Below, one piece after another: positions 23,601 through 35,519 of a stretch of 64,000 nt of DNA (positions are counted from its first letter, which is position 1; each line of letters begins with the position of its first letter). The DNA is from Crambe crambe (Eukaryota; Porifera; Demospongiae; Poecilosclerida; Crambeidae): positions 5,696,001 through 5,760,000 of the forward strand of contig OZ004590.1 in assembly GCA_963924555.1 (NCBI GenBank), in the 5' to 3' direction. The notes beneath the pieces were generated by a model. That model did no database searches. It saw only the letters and a program-made list of their open reading frames with translations, and was not told where the DNA came from. Made by a program: the position numbers and the translations under genes.

Positions 23601-24065
23601 GTGTCTAGGTAGTAGTGACCAATCAAATTGTAACACAGCTGCCCAAAGACGGACAGGAACCCAATGGAGTGGATGGAGACAAAAGCATCGTGACGTCTGC
23701 TCTTGGTAATTCCTGGTATCACACCGTTAACACCAGACTCTTCCTGGATTACAACCCGTGCCTGAGACAAGGAAGAGAAGTGAGAAGAAACTGAACTTTG
23801 TAAGTTGGTTGGCAGGCAGACTAGTATGCATAGCTACAATTGAGTCTGAATCTACCAACCAACTTGCAATGATAGTGGCCTATTTCTGGTATTGGTGTAC
23901 ACATGACTATAAGACAGACATTGTTGTTTTTTTTTGTTTTTTGTTTTTTTGCAGTTGACAGTGATTAAAAGTCCACTGTGTGGGAGGTGCAGTTTTTCAG
24001 TTATAATTGAAGGAATTGGATTCACAACTGCCAATCTTTTGGCTACAGGTACTGTATCCTGGTGA
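20609..24065 (+). CDS. RAD51B: RAD51 paralogue RAD51B
   Basis: RecA-fold ATPase of the BCDX2 complex (RAD51B-C-D-XRCC2) that supports RAD51 filament formation in homologous recombination; about 357 residues (human about 350-384). Exons in phase: 20609-20695, 20763-20876, 21153-21266, 21975-22111, 22946-23257, 23522-23549, 23609-23779, 23955-24065. Seen: N-terminal HhH-like domain (CQNPLELMDILDITYPQV, then SEACAP), Walker A GPPGCGKTQ near residues 108-116, VVYIDTEGAFSAER, Walker B LVVVDS near 218-223 followed by IASLVRKEFD (human VASVVRKEFD), VTNQI, LGNSWYHTVNTRL and a C-terminal IKSPL. The donor at 23780 (gaa|gtgaga) keeps the last exon in frame. The first donor (gttgac) is weak. An in-frame ATG also lies at 20600. 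Extra spliceable exons after 24065 cannot be excluded. Confidence 0.92.
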
Positions 24066-25065
24066 TTCAATATAGAATTCAATAATGGGGCTACATAATA
24101 ATTATCTGTGCTATTATGTTAGCATCTTTCCATCTGTTAATGTTTCCACAGAATCTGATGAGCTCAAGAGGAAAAAGCAAGCTGGCACAGGTAGCACTAC
24201 CCTTCACAGACAGGAAGATTGCTTCCACACAGCCTTCCACAGAGGTAAGGGTGTCATAGGGTACCCCCCTAGTGATTGTTTAATAACATAATATTATGAA
24301 GTGTTATCCTCTGTAAACAGGATTTCCTCTGGAATTCCCAGGACAATGAGAAGTATGATCATACTTCTAGTAAGAAATTACTCACCTCTTGTTATTATAA
24401 AGTAATTTGTATCAAATGAATTGAGTAAATCTACAATGCAATACTGTTCTTATACTCAGAGTTGGTGTACTTAAGTATGCCTGAGCCGTGATGCATATAT
24501 ACGACAGACACGTGGATCCTCCTTTAAACGATTGTCCAGTTCCATGTACTTCTTTGGAGCTATCTGCTTATGTCTGTAGTTGAGTACATAACACAGTATT
24601 ATTATTACACAGGCTCAGAGTTTACTTTTTGGGTGGATATAATTGGATTATTGCGTCTGAATTATTTATTCAGTGGCATCAGTGCACAATTAGGCAGAAT
24701 ATCAGATTCTCCCACACATAACACTGCTAATGGCTACTATGCATGTCCAAGCTTGAAAGTGTGAGAGATGAGATACTTCCACTTATGAAAAGGTGCTTGG
24801 CTTATCTACTTTCAGATCCCATGTTACTACCTGTAGTTGTTTCCTCAACAGCCACATGTGAGTACTTTAGTCAACACCTTGTCTGACTACTAACTTCCCA
24901 CAGGAGACTTCCCTACCACTCTATTAGTCTGTCACTGAAACTTATCAATGCGAATAGGAGCCGGGAACTTTTGTTTGACCTTTTTTCTTTAATAGACAAC
25001 CTCTTCAAAAAGGATTGGTCTTACTGGGTGGGGAAACAGCTGATTTCAAACAATGCTGTCTCTAA
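24066..25065. other. Convergent intergenic region (RAD51B / DRC7 3' ends)
   Basis: One possible spliced extension of RAD51B (24153-24244, flanked by an acceptor and by gtaagg) is present but shows no family resemblance. No RNA gene or mobile element was recognised. Confidence 0.4.
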
Positions 25066-28000
25066 TTAGTGGTCACATGAAACAGAGTCATGTTGGACTT
25101 GTAGGCCACCTACACTGATACAGAGCACATACCTATTAAGTCTCTGTTCCAGGATGTGTATGGTGAACATGGTATCATTGCAAAATGTGACATAATCTGC
25201 CTCTTCTTCTTTGGTAAGGGAGCCTTGTTTGGACTTGTACCAGGCTTGTTTCTTTTGTAATTTCTCGGTCTCGTATTCAAACCTCGACTGGATGATGTTG
25301 GCCATGTCCACAAGTCGACCCCGGAGGTCTTTTAGACAATCCTATGGAAAGAAAAGTGAGATCCCTATTTGATGAAACAAAAGTACACTTTTAAAAAAGC
25401 TTAATTTCTCTTTTATGTACTTTGTTAATTTCACCTATGTACCTGCTAAACTATTATAGAAATTATTACCTCCATAACTTCTTTCATCTGCTCCAAACTG
25501 AGCACAGGAGGATCGCCAATACGAGCCAAGTAAGGGGCCAAGTAGTCTTTCTCTTTCTCTTTTCTTATCCTCTCCTCCTCGGCCATCTTGAGTTCCAGCT
25601 CTTGTCGGTGTCTGCGGGCAGTTTCATTACGAACCACATCATACACCGACACAGTCAGTTCAAAGTTCAACTCCTCGTCGGTTCTGGCATTCAAAATCGC
25701 TTCATTCTGTAGTAAAATGATCATTTTTTCCAATCATGAATTCACACAATTGGCATGCAAATAATATCATCAGTAAAATAGCGGCAACAATAATAAAAGG
25801 TGCTCACAAAAATGAAATTCATCATACCTCTTCCTCAGACTCTCTTATTTTGAAGATGCAGTCCTCACGAGCTTGCACCAGTGATTCAAGTTGTTGAAAT
25901 AGATGCAAATTCTTAGGCTCCTTCATGTACGGATCTACTTGGTAAGTGGTTATGTCATCAGGGTTCAGTGTCAGCAGGACAGCTTGCTCAGGGTTCATGG
26001 GAGGGGTTATTAGGTCTCTGTGGGAAGCAGTGATCCTCCCTTCTTCCAACTGGTACGCCACTTTAATCAGATTCTCAGGCAGCAGAAAAGTTCTCTCTGC
26101 GATGTCCTGATTTGGGGGTATGGCAGGATTGGGGAGAAACTTTTCAACCACTTTGACAATGTTCTTGGGCTTGGTGCTACCACCTGATGGCTCATATTTT
26201 TTGGGAATTTTTTCATAAATGACCTGACGATAGCAGAGGAAGTCGGGGCGATCAACAAAGTGTTCTACCATTTCCGTAGGGGTTAGCTGACGTTTCACTA
26301 AACCATCCACTCGAGCACTGGAAGGAAAAGTTATTATTATTTTTTGATATCTGGATTAGATCAGTTATGTAGATAAGGGGATACAATTTCTTCAATCAAA
26401 ACTTATTCTGGGAAGAGGTGATTGGAATCTATAACCCCCTCAGCTAATAAGCCACAAGGTTACACAACCATGATAGGAATCAAGCTAATAGAGGGCCCAC
26501 CTCAAATTTTATTCTAAGAAACTCACTGAGAATAGAATTCCATAGTTCTATGGCCAGCTCTCAGAGGGTTTGAGCCATAGTGAATGTGAGCTATAATTGT
26601 GCATCGACATTAAAGGGTACATTAATTAACACAGCTAATGTATGTTCCCATTACATTTGAGTGATCTCTGTCTTCCAGGTTTGAAGGATTCTTGGACCTC
26701 CCCAGAATTCATCTTCTCCACCCTGCTTGTCAACAGGTCCTTACGGTGCTGGAACAAGTGTCTCATTTCTGACTTAATGGTCCCTGGACACAAAATGAAC
26801 ACAAGGTGTTATTGATAAGGGATTTTTGATATCAGCCTTTATTCAACATGTTTTCATAACGAGCAATGAAATCAGAATAGCCCTGCTGATAGCATTTAGC
26901 TACATGGATGCCACTACTTCGTTAATTAGAGAGCAATTCCCACTATGTCCTTCAAATGATTGACTCACCAGGGAAATATTCATGGGGTATAATTTTTGTG
27001 GATTTCATGGTCTTTAATTATATCTTGAAAACTTATATGATTCACTGTGAAAATCCCCACATAAATTTCCCAGTATACGTAAATTAATGAGTGGGAGTGA
27101 AGTACTGTATTCAATTAATGGTTATCATGGAAACCACTTATCTAGGCAACAGAATGTGTTTACAATGGAGATTCTGAAAGTATTCCATTTGAGGAAGAGT
27201 ATTATTCATCGTATCATATCTTTGTGTACTAACTGGCTGTGTCACTGAACACTGTGAGTTTATTGACCAAGCCATCTTCGTTGAGATATTCCGCAAACTT
27301 CTCCAACTTGGCCCGATAGTATAAAATGGTCTTGCTACCTTTAGGACAGCGGGTTTCCAGGTCTGGGAAGTAAGAGATATAGGAAATGTTTACTACTGTA
27401 CTTATAAGCCCACACACTAATTTCCCCTAGCTTCCTGCTTGATGACCACCCATACACGACTCACCTTTTGGAGATATTTCTATGGGAAGAACCCAAGAAG
27501 GGGGCAACTGGAAGTCCTCCTTTATATTCTCTGGCTAAAAAATAATAATGCACCAATAATAACTTGGCCATGCCAAAATAACCCTCGTCCTAATATTAAT
27601 TTTCCTTCGATTTACCTCTGTGAAAGACTCCTCACTCTCCATCATTTCTATTGGCGGGGCTTCCCCAGGAAGCACCAGCAGAGCTCTCTCCACATTGGGA
27701 AAGAAAAATTCCCACTTGGCAGCATCTCCCAAGTCATATACCATATCCTGTAGTCAGGGTGAGAGGCATTTTTGATCCACAATAGAGCTAGAGTATTGAC
27801 CAAATTTCTTTTTCTGCCATCTTTTTACACTCCTAATGAGTTCATTTATCTTTGATGTGGTCATTTAATAAAGCACAAAAATATAAAATCCTTTGTATGT
27901 ACCTGAATGCCATCGGAGCAGTCTTGCATATTGACCCAGTAATTCTTGTGATTCCAGAGGAGTTCAATGCCATGGTATTCTTTCCAGTTTATGGGGTGTG

Positions 28001-29338
28001 TCTCTCCAGTGGTGGGCTCTATGAAGAAGTTCTGCGTTACTTCTCTCTTCCCCATCAGGACTAGCACCCAGCAGTGCACTCGCAGACCAAGCAACTCATC
28101 AGTGGGAGGAGCTTCTAATTCCTATTATGAAACTTGCTTATCAAGATTCCTATATCATAGTGGGTGGTAATAGGATATCTTCGATGATGAACCTTTACCA
28201 CTTTTATGGGCTTTATCTGAGGGAACCCTCAAAAAAATGCTCTCACAGAGGACATGCACTATCTGGTGTTCTTACTGCAATCCTAGCTTCTTCCTCTTCT
28301 TTTGCTTTCTGCTCCTCTTTCAGAATCTTAGCTTGCTCTTTAGCTCTCTGTCTCCTGTCAAACTTTGAGGATAGATCTCTTGGAGGTCGGGCAGTGTACC
28401 GATTTTTTTTAGTCCCACTCCTCCTCTCTTTGATCTACCACGAAATCATTAAATCAACTCGTAAAAATGAACTACACCTTGACATGTTCATCATTACCTC
28501 AGGTTTTTCTTGGAGTAGTGGACAGGGCTTTCGACTGAGGTCTAAGAGGCAGACATCTCGACTGGCATAGCCACACACACAGAAAGCATCGTAACCAACT
28601 CCTATCAGCAGAGAAGTAAGGAGGACTGCATAGTCAAAACAGTTCCCTGTCTGTTCTTCCAGCACCAATGTAGGAGAGACCAAAGTGGTGGGCTACAGTC
28701 AGGGGTCGGAGAACAAACAGAGATGGCATTATTAACAGAAAAACAGCCAAATTGTGTCTTATTAATAACTTGATCACTCTCCTTACCACTTCATTGGGAA
28801 TCTTGAGTGGCTCGTAGGTGAGGTAGTCTGCAACAAATGAGGCACAGCTATCATACTCATAAAGCTCCTTGTACTGGAGATAAGTTGGCCTCATGGTGGT
28901 GCAGATAAATTTCTATAGCAGAGCAGAGAATGACTACTATGTATTCAAAAAAAATGATTGCTAATTTTCGTAGTAAGTTTCTATTCTACTATATAATGTA
29001 ATCCAGTTATAGGTAATGTAGGTAAGTATGGATGTCCAGGGTAGAGATACTTACTGGGATGTTGTGCTCATTGAGAGGAGTGAGAAGCAGGGGTTTCCTG
29101 TCAGAATAAAGCTGTCGAAACTGGCGCTGAAAGTTCTCAGCATATCGCAATAGAACTCTCTCTTTCTTGTTATTAGAAGTATATGATTCAGGAACATCCT
29201 TGGGAGGCATGGGAGGTCTGCATTGATGAAAGCAAGAGTTATTGGGCCAGTTAGTGTATTTTCTTCTACTTACATGTCTCCATCTTGTGATGGCATTGAA
29301 ACAGTGATATCATCTAGAACACTTTCTAGTTCTTCCAT
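25066..29338 (-). CDS. DRC7: Dynein regulatory complex subunit 7 (CCDC135)
   Basis: Axonemal protein of the nexin-dynein regulatory complex, which tunes motility of cilia and flagella. Exons 5' to 3': 29338-29274, 29217-29055, 28912-28787, 28692-28498, 28434-28276, 28121-27903, 27747-27616, 27534-27465, 27362-27234, 26783-26655, 26317-25828, 25706-25470, 25341-about 25066. Seen: LLRYAENFQRQFRQLYSDRK, a transglutaminase-like segment with TGNCFDYAVLLTSLLIGVGY and GYASRDVCLLDLSR, a basic coiled coil (KEEQKAKEEEEA), WVLVLMGKREV with FFIEPTTG, HLFQHRKDLL, RVDGLVKRQLTP and a helical C-terminus. Length (about 870) matches human DRC7. Two uncertainties: exons 26783-26655 and 26317-25828 join one base out of phase with canonical splice sites, and the last few residues are unsettled (a donor at 25132 could lead to another exon). 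An X-box lies 68 bp upstream of the ATG. Confidence 0.9.
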
Positions 29339-29564
29339 ACTGATACACACTATGATTGATCAGCAAGCCCTTGACCTGGAAATTTAATGCTGATGATGCA
29401 TCCATGTTGCTTAGCAACAATGAATCACACGCGCGGGCAGTATACCACGTGGCTATCGCATGACGAAGTTGTTGTCATGTGACCACCATAGAAGGTGGAG
29501 CTGAGCTTAGCTGGAAACTAAAAACTGTTACAGCAGTTCTCCAATTTTCATTCCAAACTTTGCA
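29339..29564. promoter_or_regulatory. Divergent DRC7/iRhom promoter region
   Basis: 226 bp between start codons. It holds an X-box at 29406-29418, a CACGTG E-box near 29447-29452 and a short GC-rich patch (acgcgcgggc). Confidence 0.55.
29406..29418. promoter_or_regulatory. X-box (RFX-type site) of the ciliary gene DRC7
   Basis: GTTGCTTAGCAAC is a 13-bp inverted repeat with a one-base spacer that fits the RFX X-box consensus RYYNYY-N-RRNRAC. It is 68 bp upstream of the DRC7 start. RFX factors control ciliary genes across animals. Confidence 0.7.
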
Positions 29565-32500
29565 ATGGCTCAAGGCCGAATAGCAGAAAGTGAGCTCAGC
29601 AACGGGACCATTGCTCCAAGCGCACCACCTCCTCGTTTCGATGGCAGCTCAGCCTCTGGGTCGCCTCCAGGCTACGATGCCGTTCTTGCCAATGACCCGG
29701 AGGCTAGACGAATGGCTACTGAATTCCGGGGCAGAGGCTTCACTGAATCGCTTGCACATGCAGGTATTAAAGCCGAAGGAATAAATGTAGTACTTTCTCA
29801 AGTTTCTGATTATCACCTTGCCAAATGTTTGTTCCAATTTTGTTTTTCTAGGAGCTTCTGTTGGTAGGTTTTTTGGGATCCATGATGATGAGTTGCAGGG
29901 ATGGAATCGTGCAGGCACCCTTCCACCCAATCGCAGAGCACTTGGCTACAATGTCATTGCACAGAGTGATAATAGTGTCCCGGTCTTGATTACACCTCCC
30001 GATTCTCCTCCTCAACAGTCCCCCACCCCTCAAAGACGAAGAAGATTTGGAAGACTCAGGGACACTTTAGGAGGACGAAGAAGAGATCCAACAAGAGAAG
30101 AAGTGATGAAAACTTTGCCAAAGTTCTGGCCAGTGATGACAATACTAATAGCCCTTGTGGAAATTGGACTGCTCATAGCTACCATCATTACTGGTGGATT
30201 AGCCCCCATAAAGATCGCTCCAGAGACCATCACTGAAACCATTGTTGGTTTCAATAACGAAAGTACTCTCACAACCAAGGAAATTGTGCCCAATTTCTTC
30301 ATAGGGACTTCCAAAGCAGTGCTGGTCCACACGGGGGCCATGTATGCTCCAGTAGGTTTGAGTAGCAGAATTAGAGAAATATTTAGAAGGGTGGCCCTAG
30401 CCCTAGCCCTAGCCCTAACTCTAACCCTAGCCCTAGGGCACCAGAAATGCCCAATTTGGACTTCAGGGAGTCTGGTTCCATTGGTATGCACTTTGAACTT
30501 CTTTCAAGTTGTGGAGCATAACGTATATGGTGATTATTAGTACTTAGTACACTACAGAGCATAATGACAAGGTGGTATCCCATTACGACACACAAGTTGC
30601 CAATTTTGATTCACCTATTCAAATAATAGCTTGAGAGAATGTGATATTTTGAAGTGATTAAAGTGGTTTGTGTTGTGTTTCAAATTTTCAGTGTATTCGG
30701 GAGAATGTGGAGTTCCAAGTTCAAGCTGCAAAGGACAGAGTCGAAGAGAATAACCTTCGCTGCTGTCTCTCTGATCCACACAAGGAGTGTGGAATGCTGC
30801 CTCAACAAACGTAAGCACACTAGAGTCACCTGAATAGGCCTTTCAAAAAAAGGAACCTTGGAACCTCTTTCCTAATACCATATAGATACAAATCGTCAGT
30901 AATGACACAGTTGTTGCCCAAGTCTTAGACCTCTAAAAGATATCACTTGAAAAAAAAAATCTTTATGGCAATGTCTTCTAATTAAAGACACAGTTGGCTA
31001 ATTAATTAGAGGCATGCTTTATGTATAAGCACAGTTGATAACTTATTATAAGGTCACCCTTCTAATTGAGAGTCCTAATGATGGTGTCTGAAATAGAGTA
31101 CCATTTCCCCCTTACAATAAGAAGTGCTGCTCCATTTCATTTGTCTGAGAAAGACCAGTCTTTCATGAAGAGAAGAAGTGCTAATTACGTGATCCTTTTC
31201 AGTGTCTTTGCTAAGAAATATAAAGCATTAACACATACTGTACGTAGGCTCAAAAAGCACCATTAAAATACCACAGTTATTAGTCCAGTATTACCGTCTG
31301 CTATAATCCCTACATAAGTACTTCACAGCTTTTATTTTTGAACATTTCTACACAGTCATTAGCTGCTTGAATGCAAGTCATTTGTGATGGCTTACGTTCT
31401 AATGGACATAATGTGTCCATTTGGTTATGTTGATAATGGACCAGTTGCACAAAGAAAAGAGAATGAGGCGACAAATCTCGGAGCATGTAGTCCTTCTTGT
31501 TTTCTGAGCATAATTTTCTTCTTTCTTCTCTGTCCTTTAACATTGTACGTGCATCTGATTCAGTTCTACATGTGTTCAGTTTTTTTTATGCAGTGAATGT
31601 ACGTACAGGTACAAATTATTTTTTTTCAAGCTAGAAAGGGAGTTTTTAATTCATCCCCTTGTGTTGCATGTAGCTTCCTGTCAATATCTATCTATTCATC
31701 CATTCTCTCTTCATCTTTTAATCTATGCTTAAGTAGTTCTGATGGAAAGGGGTTTTAGTTAATGGAAAGGGTTTGTTGTTCATAATCCTCTTTCTTCTTT
31801 CCTTTTTTAGCTGTGTTAATTTCTATGGGCAGGTGCTTGGGGGAGCCAGCCGCTGTCGATCAGAGATGAACATGACAGATGTCTGTTTGGGCGGGGTCAC
31901 CCTTCACCCCTGTTGCGTAGGCCTCTTGGGACAGTGCATAGTCACTACGGAACAAAATTGCACCTTCCAAGATGGCTACTGGCATCCTGATAAAGTCCTG
32001 TGTAGTGAAGTGGGCACCGAGTGCTTCAACGATATTTGCGAGTTTTCATGGATCAGGAAGACTATTGGAGAGGTTCCTAGTCAGGGGATGCGGTTCTTCT
32101 CTGCAATGTTTCTTTATGACGGGGTCATCACGTTGGTGATCATAGGTGTCTTTAAGCTTTACAACAGCTGGACTGTCGAAAGGAGAATAGGGTGAGACAC
32201 GTATTACTAGTAATTAAAGGGTGATCCTCTTTCATTATTCAGCTAGAGAATAGAAATAGAATTCCACCTGAACTAAAATTTCTACCAGGTACTCTCAGTT
32301 TGTTGACAGTTGAGGGTAGATGTTTTAGTCAAAGTTTACTTTGATGACTGACAATAATATTTTCTGCCTTTCGAAACTTTTTTTCCCTGCAAAGTAGAAA
32401 GCGTGAATAACGTTTGATTTCTACCCTCGAGTGCCAGTGGCAACTTCTCATCCCAAAAGTGTCAAACCTTAGAGGCTCTGCTGATCAATAGCTGCCATAT

Positions 32501-33719
32501 TGGGCCCAATAAATCCTGAATAGAACTCCTTATTCATAGGAGACCAAAGTCATGAATATTTTGGAAGCACTGCAGGTTTCAATAGGGCCTAGGGGGTGTG
32601 GTACATGTGTAGTCACATGATGTGAACAGGGCAGGTTCCATTTGGTTCTACTGTTACTAATTTTAATGACTATAGAATGTTATTGTAATACACTATAGAT
32701 GGCTGAGAGTCGTATGCATCTACACACTCTCTGGCATTGGTGGCTTCATGCTAAGTGGCCTCTTCGATCCTACAAGTGTATCGGTGAGTAGTACATTCCA
32801 TCCTAATCTTTATCCTGTCATATCTTAGTTCCCCTGAAATGAACAAAGCTGTGCACGGTAATATGCTATTGTATTGTAGCACGTCCCATCCTAATCTTTA
32901 GCCTATATAATCTGTAACCTATTCACTTTGTTCCCCTGAAATGCAATAGATAGAAATGTAGCTATTTTGAATTAAATCATCTTTCCAAAATCATGCTTGC
33001 TTTGCTGTTGAGACTTGCCCTGCTATGTATACAGGTTGGTGGTACTGGTGGACTCTTTGGGTTGCTGGGAGTTTCACTCGTGGAAGTGCTCCAGGGGTGG
33101 AAATGGGTGCGCAGGCCCTGCATTGAGCTCATCAAAATCCTCGTGTTGGTTGTCATCCTACTCTGTAAGCATATTCCCAAGATGCAAAACCTGTAAAGAA
33201 TCTAAGGATACTGGTGCCACATTGATGTATGCCAGCCAATACTGAATGGCATTCAGTAGAGCAGTGTTCACATACCACATACCAGATCATAATTGTTATG
33301 CAATACTCAAGGAGACACCTGAATGACATATTCCACACACACCCTCTTTCTCTCTTTCACACGCACACACACACACTCCTACAGTTCTTGGGACACTGCC
33401 CTACATCGATAACTTCACACAGATTGGCGGTTTTGTCTTTGGTGTGTTGGCTTCGTTCATCTTCGTTCCTTACATCACCATCGGCAAGTGGGACCGCCTG
33501 AAAAAACTCTGTCTCCTCTCCATCACTATCCCGATAATCCTAGCCCTCTTCCTCTTTGGATTCGTGCTATTCTACAACCTCCCCAACCCGAACTTCTGTC
33601 CACACTGCAGCTACATCAACTGCATACCCTACACGAGCACCTTCTGTGAAGACTTTATCGGCAACATTCTCCCATTCATTCCATCCATTTCATCCACTGT
33701 GGATAAGTGGACTCTCTGA
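29565..33719 (+). CDS. RHBDF: iRhom-type inactive rhomboid
   Basis: Polytopic ER/Golgi pseudoprotease; in vertebrates iRhoms bind and traffic ADAM17/TACE and steer EGF-ligand clients. About 582 residues. Exons in phase: 29565-29763, 29852-30351, 30692-30810, 31811-32191, 32699-32783, 33035-33164, 33385-33719. Seen: a disordered Pro-rich cytosolic N-terminus, TM1 (about 165-190), a large Cys-rich luminal iRhom homology domain (CIRENVEFQ, NNLRCCLSDPHKECG, GVTLHPCCVGLLGQC), then rhomboid helices with GGTGGLFGLLG and LPYIDNFTQIGGFVFGVL. The rhomboid catalytic GxSG serine is Thr (near residue 432), and the later catalytic His is Gln (DNFTQ, near 484), where vertebrate iRhoms keep His. A C-terminal CIPYTSTFCE matches the iRhom tail. 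The N-terminus is shorter than in vertebrate iRhoms (about 850 residues). Confidence 0.9.
30393..30437. repeat. Telomere-like (CCCTAG/CCCTAA)n tract in iRhom intron 2
   Basis: About eight hexamers, mostly ccctag with one ctaact and one ctaacc variant, starting 40 bp after the donor at 30352. It is interstitial, not a chromosome end. Confidence 0.85.
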
Positions 33720-34307
33720 TCTACGTCCCTTTGTCACAAAATCTCGTGTTGTGTGTGTTACATGTTTGCAATTGCTTTATGTACTTAATAATCATTAATT
33801 GGTGTGTGTTTTGAGCACATGTTGATCAAAAGTTCTGATATAAACCTTGTACAATGATGCTTATTACATACTGAAGAACCTCTCGTATAATGGATTGACA
33901 CACTACCTTAGCTAGAGGCCCTTTTGTCCTTCATAGAGAGGTTGTCCTCTTTTGGAGGTGTCTTTGTTTAGAGTCTATATAGCAGCAGTACTCTCCTTCA
34001 TTGAGGTTTTGTCTTTATTTGGAGTGTCATTAATTGGAGATTCCAATGTACAAGGAGCCAGGATGTATATAGAATCAACTTTTCAAGATGGACTCCATTA
34101 CCAAGACCTTTAATACTTCCCATTGCATATTGTATTATTTTCACCCCCTTGTAATGTAATGAGGGGTAGCCCCTCTAATCAGGACACTATATATATATGT
34201 AATGTAGCTACAATCAGTTCCAGCACTGCTAAAACACAAATTTATTAATCTGCCAAAAGAATGCTATAATATATTGTTCATTAAGTGCTATGATGTGTAA
34301 AAAAAGA
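33720..34307. other. Convergent intergenic region (iRhom / SH2 adaptor 3' ends)
   Basis: AT-rich, with several near-copies of 'gaggttgtc(c/t)tct...ggag' between 33930 and 34030. No gene or RNA was recognised. Confidence 0.5.
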
Positions 34308-35484
34308 TTATTTTCTTCTAATGATGCTTTTCTTTTTCTTTAAGGTTCCAGTTCTTTTGGTGTTCATAGGTCCACACTTGACAATCGCCTCCACGTTAGT
34401 TGGACTGGATACCATCAGTTCGTTACTGGTGGACCAATCCCATCCACTGCTACTGTCAGTGCTGCTGGCACTTCCAGGAAAAAGTAGGGACTGTGAGGAG
34501 GTGATAGGAATCTCTGGGGTTGCTCTGGCAATGGATTCTTGAGGAGATGACACTTGGGGGGATGTTTGAGATTGAGAAGGAGAAGGAGGAGGAGTTGCTG
34601 TGTCTGTGAAGGACGAGCTCTCTTGATTGGATGCTGTGGTTGGTGGGTTACCAGCGACAGGATGACCAAATGAGGAGACATTGGAGATAGAATGTGGTTC
34701 TGGGTTTTCTTGGGAGATTTGAGGAGACAACAGAACATCATCTTTTGGTGTGATCTGTTTCACGTGACTTGCTTCATGATTAGAATTCTCATCCACAGGT
34801 ACAACACTGCTCTCTGCAGTCTCAATCACTTTTGGGATCTTTTCTTCTTCCTCTTCCTGTGAAGATGAAGATGACGGTGTCCTTGATTCGCTCTGCTCTT
34901 CTGCTTTCAAATCAACAAGATCTTGAAATGAATCTTTATCTGACGAAATCTGTGAAGAGACGTACGGCAGTGATTCCTTCTTATCTTCCTCCACTGATTC
35001 CTCTGTGATTTCGTTGTCTTCCGGCAATTTTTCACCTTTCTCTTTTGCAGCCACTACTCCAGGATGAGTAGACATGGGAGGAGGAGGTGGCATATTTTCT
35101 ACCAGCGCTTCATCTTCTCTTTCCTCCATGGAAATCTCTGGGGTTTTGGGCTTATAACGTCTTTGAGGTACTGGTGGCGATGCTTCAATAGGTGTGGTTG
35201 ATGGGAGAGTTAGTGATTTGGGAGTAACAGTAGGAGACTGTTCAGGAGTAGAAAGAAAGTTTCTCCTTCTATAGAGCTCTTGTGAGTTTGTAGGAGAGGG
35301 TGCGTTAGGAGATGATGCCATTTTTGGAGGCAATGGAGGTTTTTTATCAGGTTCTGTAATTTGCTCTAGCTGAGCTTGAGAATTCGGCTTACTTGGGGGT
35401 GTGGTGCGTCGTGGAACAGGAGGAGGTGGTCTTGTAATGACTTTTTTCCCTTCATAAGTGTCCTCTTTGTCTTCATCTTCACTG

Positions 35485-35519
<35 letters not shown>

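Noticed and set aside
23740-23800. Frameshift in the RAD51B penultimate exon
   Set aside because: First suspected because an in-frame tga follows, but a gtgaga donor at 23780 gives a phase-0 junction to the conserved IKSPL exon.
30393-30437. True telomere or chromosome end
   Set aside because: Flanked on both sides by exons of one intact gene; only about 45 bp long.
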